A stretch of DNA of 7,487 nucleotides from positions 1 to 7,487 of the forward strand of contig JAEYOT010000686.1 in assembly GCA_023411445.1 (NCBI GenBank). The letters are read 5' to 3'. A program made the position numbers and the translations under genes. The notes beneath the pieces are model-generated. The model made no database searches and was not told the DNA's origin. It saw only the letters and a list, made by a program, of their open reading frames with translations. This document shows, in pieces, positions 1 to 4,066 of the stretch. Numbering within the stretch: the stretch's first letter is position 1; each line of letters starts with the position of its first letter. Origin of the DNA: Pseudomonadota bacterium. GTDB taxonomy: Bacteria > Myxococcota_A > Polyangia > Polyangiales > Polyangiaceae.

Positions 1-385
1 CCTCCGCGTCCTCGTCGACGAACTTGAAGATGGCGTCGCCGATGCGCACTTCATCCAGCGGCTCGAGCTCTGCCTGCTGGACCTTGCGGCCGTTGACGAT
101 CACGCCGTTACGGCTACCCAGATCCCGCACCACTTAGCCCCGGCCCTGACGCACGACCTCCGCGTGCACCCGAGAGACGGCAGGTGCCCGCCCCACGCAG
201 TCCACCGAGCTCGGGTCGCGCCCGAGCACGTGCCGCTCGCTGCTCAGCAGGAACGCCGCCGGTAGCTCCTGGAAGGTGTCGGCGTAGAGCAGCACGAGCC
301 CGGCCTGGCGCCGCCGCCCGGGCTGGCTCGGGCTACCGCGAAACTCCTGCATGGCGCCGGTGGGGGCTTCCACTCGGGTCAGCAT
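1..385 (-). pseudogene. FHA-domain protein gene, interrupted by an in-frame TAA and cut by the left window edge
   Basis: This reads as one FHA (phosphothreonine-binding) domain in a single frame on the minus strand. All core FHA motifs are visible: LGRD (the GR pair), SRVHAE (SxxH), then VVRDLGSRNGVIVNGRK (NG). However, a TAA at 134-136 falls between HAEVVRQGRG and VVRDLGSRNG, exactly inside the domain. The frame stays open for 44 further codons to the window edge with unchanged codon use, so nothing else is shifted. Family members often have an aromatic residue such as Trp or Tyr at this position; TAA is one substitution from TAC or TAT. The upstream product would be 83 residues and could not fold as a complete FHA domain. 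The start is uncertain: ATG at 385, or ATG at 352 (MQEFRGSP), and neither has a convincing ribosome site. It is divergent from the hydrolase gene, only 16 bp away if ATG 385 is used. Recent pseudogenisation, sequencing error or stop readthrough all remain possible. Confidence 0.75.
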
Positions 386-401
386 AGGCTATGAGACGGC
401 G

Positions 402-1232
402 ATGGCAAAAGCCGAGCTAGTCGTCGCGGCGGCCCAACTCAGCAGCCAGGCGGACCTGGCTCAGAACCTGGAGCAGGCGCGCGAGCAGGTGAAGCGCGCC
501 GCGCGCCGCGGCGCAGAGCTCGTGGTGTTACCCGAGAACTTCGCGTTCTTCGGCGCTGAGGCCGACAAGCGCCGCTTGGCCGGGCCGCTCGACGGCGGCG
601 CGATCGCCAGCGCGCTCGCGGACATGGCGCGCGAGAGCTCCGTCTTCGTCGTAGGCGGCGGCTTCCCAGAGAGCAGCGGGGATCCAGAGCGTCCTCACAA
701 CACCCTGCTGGTGGTCGGGCCAGGCGGCGAGCAGCTCGCTAGCTACCGCAAGATTCACTTGTTCGACGTGGCGCTCGGCTCCGGCGGGACCTACTCGGAG
801 TCTGCCGCGACCAGCCCCGGCGCCGCCGTCACGGTGGTGGAGGTCGCCGGCTTCAAGCTGGGCTTGTCGATCTGCTACGACCTGCGCTTTCCGGAGCTGT
901 ACCGGGAGCTGTCCGAGCAGGGTGCGGAGGTGCTGCTCGTGCCGGCAGCGTTCACGCTGCACACGGGCAAGGATCACTGGCACGTGCTGTTGCGAGCGCG
1001 AGCGATCGAAGCGCAGGCGTTCGTAGTGGCGGCCGCCCAGTACGGCGCGCACCCCGGCGGCCGGTCCACCTACGGGCACGCCCTGGTAGCCGATCCGTGG
1101 GGCACCGTCATCGCGGAGGCGGCGGACGGCGTCGGGCTGGCGCTGGCGACGCTGGAGCGCTCACGTCTGGAGGCCGTACGGCGAGCCCTGCCCAGCTTGA
1201 AGCATCGGCGCTTGGGCGTCGGCGCGCGCTGA
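402..1232 (+). CDS. Carbon-nitrogen hydrolase, Nit1/deaminated-glutathione-amidase-like
   Basis: A 276-residue member of the nitrilase superfamily, cytoplasmic, hydrolysing a C-N amide bond. The complete catalytic triad is present: Glu45 in LPENFAFFG, Lys117 in YRKIHLFDV and Cys158 in SICYDLRFPELYREL. The IHLFD and CYDLRFPELYR signatures and the length match the Nit branch, whose known members remove deaminated glutathione as a metabolite-repair step. A general omega-amidase or other amidase function cannot be excluded from sequence alone. I start at ATG 402 (MAKAELVVAAAQ) because the family begins directly with the first beta strand; a longer in-frame ATG at 351 would add 17 residues that overlap the divergent FHA gene and look non-family. 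Only a weak GAG lies upstream. The gene ends 16 bp from the convergent stop of the MerR-TPR gene. No truncation or missing key residue is seen. Confidence 0.93.
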   Translation: MAKAELVVAAAQLSSQADLAQNLEQAREQVKRAARRGAELVVLPENFAFFGAEADKRRLAGPLDGGAIASALADMARESSVFVVGGGFPESSGDPERPHNTLLVVGPGGEQLASYRKIHLFDVALGSGGTYSESAATSPGAAVTVVEVAGFKLGLSICYDLRFPELYRELSEQGAEVLLVPAAFTLHTGKDHWHVLLRARAIEAQAFVVAAAQYGAHPGGRSTYGHALVADPWGTVIAEAADGVGLALATLERSRLEAVRRALPSLKHRRLGVGAR

Positions 1233-1236
1233 GCTC

Positions 1237-1249
1237 CGCGAGCGCTCGC
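1237..1249. repeat. GC palindrome in the convergent 3' gap
   Basis: GCGAGCGCTCGC at 1238-1249 is a perfect 12-nt palindrome in the 16-bp gap between the stops of two convergent genes, touching the TAG stop of the MerR-TPR gene. It could act as a short bidirectional transcription-end hairpin, but there is no T run on either side. The 13-nt word CGCGAGCGCTCGC occurs again at 3939-3951 in another intergenic gap. Confidence 0.4.
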
Positions 1250-2241
1250 TACAGATGCCGTCGGGCGATCTCGGTCCAGGTGCCGCTGGGCTCGAGCGAG
1301 ATGTAGTTCTTCCAGAACGGCCGCGCCTTCTGCGTCTCGCCCACCTGCTCGTACGCCATCGCCAAATTGAAGTAGGCGTCGGAGAACTTGGGGTCCGCCT
1401 CGATGGCGCCGTGGAACAGCGGAATGCTGGACTCGGGCTCGCCGCGCTCCAGCATCACGTAGCCCAGGTTGTACTGGGCCTCCGGCTGGCGCGCGTCGAT
1501 CTCGAGCGCCCGGCGGTAGAGCGTCTCGGCGCCCTCCGCGTCGTGACGGCGGAAGCGGATGTTTCCCAAGTTCGTGTACGCGATGGCCAACCACGGGTCC
1601 AAGGTGATGGCCTCGCCGTACAGGCGCTCCGCCTCGTCCATGGTCGCCGGATCTTCATCGAGCTGGCTGGCGCGCAGGTAAAGCTCGTAGGCCGTCCTAG
1701 CGCGCTCGCGCCCGGCGGAAGGCCTGAGCACCCGCACCACGTCGTCACGCAGGGACTTCACCTCGAAGTCGAGCACCATCTGCCCGGTGAGCGGCTCGAA
1801 CGCGCCATCCTGCGTGTGCACGACGACGCGCTGCCCGTCCGACACGATGCGAAGCTCCTGCAGCGGGCGCGTGACCTTGGGCAGCGTGCGCTTGAGCGCG
1901 CTCACCGCGCGCGTCACGTCGCGCAGCCGCACGCGCTGCGACAGCAACGTCTGCGCCGTGCGCAGCGCGATCAAATCGGAGAACGTGTAAGCGCGACGGC
2001 CCTTACGGCGCCCCGTGGGTGAGACCACGCCCGCGCGATCCAGCGTGCGCAAGCGCGCAGGCGTGACGTCCAGCAAGCGCGCGATCTCGGTGCCGCTGAA
2101 CAGATCCGTCAGCGGCTCACGGCCGCTTTGCGGCTCCGCCGCAGTGTCTACGGCTTTGGTGTCACGCCGCTCGACCCTGCCGCCGCCGGGACCGAATACG
2201 ACGTGGATGACTTTGTCATCTCGCTGCTTCTTCCGGCTCAT
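1249..2241 (-). CDS. MerR-type HTH regulator fused to C-terminal TPR repeats
   Basis: A 330-residue cytoplasmic protein. Residues about 44-120 form a MerR-like winged helix-turn-helix: FSGTEIARLLDVTPARLRTL is the helix-turn-helix, followed by the wing segment GRRKGRRAYTFSDL and a coupling helix. Residues about 124-165 form a small beta-rich linker (ELRIVSDGQRVVVHTQDGAF). From about 184 to 320 there are roughly four TPR units, recognisable from repeated AxxLY/AxxxDP patterns such as LYGEAITLDPW, AYTNLGNIRF, QYNLGYVMLERGE and AYFNLAMAYEQVG. Classical MerR proteins carry a small-molecule sensor here; TPRs imply a protein or peptide partner instead. I chose ATG 2241 (MSRKKQRDDKVIHVVF). The in-frame extension to ATG 2415 is AT-rich, lacks family character and contains inverted repeats, so it is more likely promoter. 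No Shine-Dalgarno is obvious at a good distance. The target genes are unknown; autoregulation or control of the neighbouring unknown genes is inference. Confidence 0.85.
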   Translation of the reverse strand: MSRKKQRDDKVIHVVFGPGGGRVERRDTKAVDTAAEPQSGREPLTDLFSGTEIARLLDVTPARLRTLDRAGVVSPTGRRKGRRAYTFSDLIALRTAQTLLSQRVRLRDVTRAVSALKRTLPKVTRPLQELRIVSDGQRVVVHTQDGAFEPLTGQMVLDFEVKSLRDDVVRVLRPSAGRERARTAYELYLRASQLDEDPATMDEAERLYGEAITLDPWLAIAYTNLGNIRFRRHDAEGAETLYRRALEIDARQPEAQYNLGYVMLERGEPESSIPLFHGAIEADPKFSDAYFNLAMAYEQVGETQKARPFWKNYISLEPSGTWTEIARRHL

Positions 2242-2286
2242 CACGCTGTCCGAGACCCGCCTCTCCAAAACGTACTTCTCTCCGGG

Positions 2287-2320
2287 TGCTTTGAGAAAGC
2301 AAAGCAGAACAATTTTCTGC
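2287..2320 (-). promoter_or_regulatory. Two adjoining inverted repeats upstream of the MerR-TPR gene
   Basis: TGCTTTG-AGAAAG-CAAAGCA (2287-2306) has perfect 7-bp arms, and GCAGAA-CAATT-TTCTGC (2304-2320) has perfect 6-bp arms; the two share 3 bp. They lie in a locally AT-rich patch 46 to 79 bp upstream of the chosen ATG, in otherwise very GC-rich DNA. The size and symmetry suit a dimeric regulator such as a MerR protein, so an autoregulatory operator is a reasonable inference. I could not place a convincing -35/-10 pair around them, and an RNA hairpin in the leader is an alternative. Confidence 0.45.
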
Positions 2321-2434
2321 GCGGCGCCGCCTGTCAAGCGCTCGCACGGTGCCGCGCGATCTACGCCCGATCGAACGCGCTCCACAAGACGTTTGATCGT
2401 CCCGGCGCGAGCCACGCGTGCTCGCGTCGCAAAG

Positions 2435-2480
2435 ACGATTGTCCTTGACTCACGTGCGTCGTCACGCGCGCACGATTGTC
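2435..2480. repeat. Direct repeat ACGATTGTC, two copies
   Basis: ACGATTGTC occurs at 2435-2443 and 2472-2480, 37 bp apart start to start, in the gap between the 165-residue unknown gene and the MerR-TPR gene. The second copy overlaps the last codon and stop of the upstream gene. Two 9-bp copies this close could be binding sites far upstream of the regulator gene, but chance cannot be excluded. The remainder of the 237-bp gap (2242-2478) holds no gene I can support. Confidence 0.3.
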
Positions 2481-2976
2481 ACGAGGCGCGAGCGCCACGA
2501 CGCGGGCGAGGCGGCGACACCTTGCGTGGCGCGCCGTCGCGATCACCAAGCTCGTGGTGCACGCTAGCCTCGACCTCCACGCCGACTTGGATACCTTGCG
2601 CGACCACCTTCACGCTCACCTCGGCGCGCACGCGACCGATGGGCGCAGCCGAGCGCACTTGCGCTTCCAAACGCGCGACGCGCGTCGCGCGCAGGCGCGC
2701 GTGCGGGTCACACGTCAGCAGCACTGCGACCTGCGCCGCTTCGTCGTCAGGCACGAGCCCGCCACGTGAGCTGAACGGGAGCAGGATGCTGGTCGAGCCG
2801 TAGTACGTGCTGCCGTCTGCTTCGTCGCGCGTGGCGCCCTCACTCATGACGTCGGCCGCTTCGAACAGCTCGCGCCAGCGGTAGTCGGAGCTTTGCCACA
2901 GCGCGACCTGACGCGAGCTCAGCAGCGGCAGCGCGTGCGTCTTCTTCAGACTCGGCCCTCGCGCTCGCGGCTTCAC
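2479..2976 (-). CDS. Uncharacterised protein, 165 residues
   Basis: I do not recognise a named family. Codon use is typical of a real gene in this genome and the frame is open from a GTG start at 2976 to TGA at 2479. The predicted protein is soluble, with no signal peptide or membrane helix. It has a basic N-terminus (MKPRARGPSLKKTH), a middle part with YYGSTSILLPFSSRGG and DDEAAQVAVLLTCDPHARLRA, then a strand-like stretch RVRAEVSVKVVAQGIQVGVEVEASV, and a basic tail rich in Arg/Pro (PRPRRGARAS). The alternating hydrophobic pattern suggests a beta domain. The GTG start has only a poor ribosome site; ATG at M43 is an alternative. It lies upstream of the MerR-TPR gene on the same strand, 237 bp away, and is divergent from the next plus-strand gene. 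The function is not inferable from sequence. Confidence 0.65.
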   Translation of the reverse strand: MKPRARGPSLKKTHALPLLSSRQVALWQSSDYRWRELFEAADVMSEGATRDEADGSTYYGSTSILLPFSSRGGLVPDDEAAQVAVLLTCDPHARLRATRVARLEAQVRSAAPIGRVRAEVSVKVVAQGIQVGVEVEASVHHELGDRDGAPRKVSPPRPRRGARAS

Positions 2977-3081
2977 AGCGCTGATCGTACGACGGAGCTC
3001 GTGCGCTCAGTAAAGTTCTGCGCGACGGCTGCGCGGATAGCGAAGCCCTTGCTGAAGACGGCGCCGGAGCGCGATCGAAAG

Positions 3082-3111
3082 TTGTCCCGGCCTGCGCGCC
3101 TCCCCTCTAAT
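3082..3111 (+). promoter_or_regulatory. Candidate sigma-70-type promoter overlapping the first ATG
   Basis: TTGTCC at 3082-3087 (4 of 6 to TTGACA), an 18-bp spacer and TCTAAT at 3106-3111 (5 of 6 to TATAAT). Transcription would begin around 3117-3119, which coincides with the ATG at 3119. The match is by eye and spurious promoters are common, but the fit with the missing ribosome-binding site is notable. Confidence 0.35.
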
Positions 3112-3118
3112 GCCCGAA

Positions 3119-3478
3119 ATGAAGGAGAAAACCAGCTACACGGGGCCGGAGCGCCGGAAAAATAAGGTGTTTGTGACGAAGAACACCGAGTACCACTTCC
3201 AGGGCGAGCTCTGCGTCGCGGTACGCGACCGCCGCTCGAGCAAGTGGCTGCCTTCCCACCTGGCGATCGGGCGTCGGCTCTCGGGTGGCGTGCACTTCCA
3301 AGCGAACGGCACGGCCGTCCCGGTGTGCGACCTGCCGGCGGTGGGCGAGGCGCTCTACTTTGCCGACGACGGCCGTGAGCTCATCACCAGCGCGGTGTGT
3401 GGCCTGGAGCGGCCGACCCGTGAAGTCCTCAAGACTTACGGCCGCAGCACGCTCGAGCAGCAACCTAAGCTGGTCTGA
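3119..3478 (+). CDS. Uncharacterised small protein with TGPERRK N-terminus, 119 residues
   Basis: A soluble protein without signal peptide or membrane segment. Notable segments (from ATG 3119) are YTGPERRKNKVFVTKNTEYH near the start, VAVRDRRSSKWLPSHLAIGRR, then SGGVHFQANGTAVP and GEALYFADDGRELITSAV. I recall similar conserved hypothetical proteins in myxobacteria, but cannot name a domain and assign no function. The opening ERRK segment superficially resembles the Arg-rich motif of PilZ domains, but the rest does not follow that pattern. Two starts are possible: ATG 3110 (adds MPE) and ATG 3119. Neither has a Shine-Dalgarno sequence (upstream is CCTCCCCTCTA). I favour 3119 because ATG 3110 overlaps a good -10 element, which would make the mRNA leaderless. 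It is divergent from the 165-residue unknown gene and followed by a small gene on the same strand 183 bp later. Confidence 0.75.
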   Translation: MKEKTSYTGPERRKNKVFVTKNTEYHFQGELCVAVRDRRSSKWLPSHLAIGRRLSGGVHFQANGTAVPVCDLPAVGEALYFADDGRELITSAVCGLERPTREVLKTYGRSTLEQQPKLV

Positions 3479-3534
3479 CCAGTTGCAGCCTGCGCGTAAT
3501 TCTCTGCGCTTCCCGGTAGGATTTCGCGGTTGTA

Positions 3535-3554
3535 GTGCGAAAGTATCTTCGCGC
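3535..3554 (+). terminator. Hairpin downstream of the TGPERRK gene
   Basis: GTGCGAA and TTCGCGC (one G-U pair) form a 7-bp stem around AGTATC; the core at 3537-3552 is a 16-nt near-perfect palindrome with one mismatch. It sits 57 bp after the stop at 3478. There is no T run after it, so it could be a weak terminator, an mRNA 3' stabiliser or a DNA operator for the following small gene. Confidence 0.3.
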
Positions 3555-3570
3555 TGACGCGGACCCAGAC

Positions 3571-3600
3571 CCGTAAACTACTGATAATTCCGTAGTAAAT
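3571..3600 (+). promoter_or_regulatory. AT-rich patch with inverted repeat, probable promoter zone of the 60-residue gene
   Basis: This is an AT-rich island in GC-rich surroundings, about 60 to 90 bp upstream of the next start. It contains ACTAC (3577-3581) and GTAGT (3592-3596) flanking TGATAATTCC, and GATAAT at 3583-3588 matches a -10 box in 5 of 6 positions. No acceptable -35 lies 16 to 18 bp upstream, so only the zone, not an exact promoter, is supported. Confidence 0.3.
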
Positions 3601-3661
3601 CGAGCTGCCCTTGCTCGGCATCATTCTTGGATACAGGCGGCCGCCCCACCGGGATAAGACC

Positions 3662-3844
3662 ATGCCACAAACTGTTACTCAACCGTCACAGGACCCGCGC
3701 GCAGTCGCGATCCTCGCCAAGAACATCTACCGCGAATTTCGCGCAGGAGGGTTCAGCGAGCGTGACGTGATGGCACTCGCAGGCGAGCTCCTCTCTCTCG
3801 TCACTACGGACGTGAAGAGCCGCCAGCACGAAACGACCCCCTGA
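3662..3844 (+). CDS. Small uncharacterised protein, 60 residues
   Basis: The product is a soluble, mostly helical protein. The N-terminus MPQTVTQPSQDPR is probably disordered, followed by AVAILAKNIYREFRAGG, the turn FSERDV, and MALAGELLSLVTTDVKS, suggesting a two-helix hairpin. No domain is recognised; the spacing of Leu/Ala/Ile suits a small dimer or a partner-binding peptide. I chose ATG 3662 because GGGATAA lies about 6 bases upstream as a possible ribosome site; a longer frame from ATG 3611 adds residues from a leader-like region and is less likely. The gene sits alone between two noncoding gaps, is followed four bases later by a strong hairpin, and precedes the FHA-CpaF gene by 214 bp on the same strand. 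Whether it works with that protein is unknown. Confidence 0.65.
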   Translation: MPQTVTQPSQDPRAVAILAKNIYREFRAGGFSERDVMALAGELLSLVTTDVKSRQHETTP

Positions 3845-3847
3845 AAA

Positions 3848-3891
3848 GGCTCTCTCGCCGGCCCGGGGCCTCGCCTCGGGCCGACGGAGCC
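3848..3891. terminator. Strong GC hairpin after the 60-residue gene
   Basis: CGGCCCGGGGC (3859-3869) pairs with GCCTCGGGCCG (3873-3883) around a CTC loop, giving 11 pairs with one G-U on the plus-strand RNA. An outer pair, GGCTC (3848-3852) with GAGCC (3887-3891), extends it. It begins four bases after the TGA of the 60-residue gene, as expected of a terminator. On the plus strand no T run follows; on the minus strand the outer stem is followed directly by TTTT (3844-3847), the textbook arrangement, although no minus-strand gene is known upstream of it. Confidence 0.55.
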
Positions 3892-3911
3892 GCGGGGGAG
3901 CGCCGCCAGCT

Positions 3912-3973
3912 AGCCTCGTCATCAGCCCAAGGCGAAGACGCGAGCGCTCGCGAGGCTGCGACAGGCGACAGCC
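3912..3973. repeat. Structured intergenic segment with nested palindromes
   Basis: AGCCTCG (3912-3918) is inverted as CGAGGCT (3951-3957), and inside lies CGCGAGCGCTCGCG, a perfect 14-nt palindrome at 3939-3952. GGCTG (3954-3958) and CAGCC (3969-3973) can form another short stem, and GCGACAG is tandemly repeated between them. The folds are mutually exclusive in part, as in alternative-structure leaders, but GC-rich DNA produces such patterns often. The gap 3845-4058 holds no coding sequence I can support. Confidence 0.3.
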
Positions 3974-4046
3974 GAGTAGGCGGAGGTGGTAGCGCTGCCG
4001 CTGCTTCCGAATCGCAAAAAGCGCGCGACCTAACTAACACTACGGA

Positions 4047-4066
4047 TTGACATGAGGTGTGTCTGA
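4047..4066 (+). promoter_or_regulatory. Unusual start region of the FHA-CpaF gene
   Basis: GAGG at 4054-4057 stands only one base before the GTG at 4059, too close for a normal ribosome site, and an in-frame TGA at 4053-4055 blocks any earlier start. A four-codon reading frame, ATG AGG TGT GTC TGA (4052-4066), overlaps the start in another frame. A perfect TTGACA (4047-4052) is also present, but I see no matching -10 at 16 to 18 bp. Confidence 0.3.

Noticed and set aside
528..1079. A 183-codon minus-strand frame opposite the hydrolase
   Set aside because: It is antisense to the catalytic core of an unmistakable nitrilase-superfamily gene.
1255..2022. A 255-codon plus-strand frame opposite the MerR-TPR gene
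   Set aside because: It is the antisense shadow of a well-supported gene, rich in Arg/Leu/His/Val without domain features.
2242..2415. A 58-residue N-terminal extension of the MerR-TPR protein
   Set aside because: The segment has a different base composition, contains two perfect inverted repeats and does not resemble a MerR N-terminus.
2015..2803. A 262-codon plus-strand frame spanning the MerR-TPR 5' part and the 165-residue gene
   Set aside because: It is antisense to two better candidates and crosses an AT-rich regulatory gap; composition is Arg/Ser/Thr-rich with no recognisable motif.
4047..4052. A perfect TTGACA as a -35 box for the FHA-CpaF gene
   Set aside because: No reasonable -10 lies 16 to 18 bp downstream, and the transcript would begin inside the coding sequence if the start is GTG 4059.
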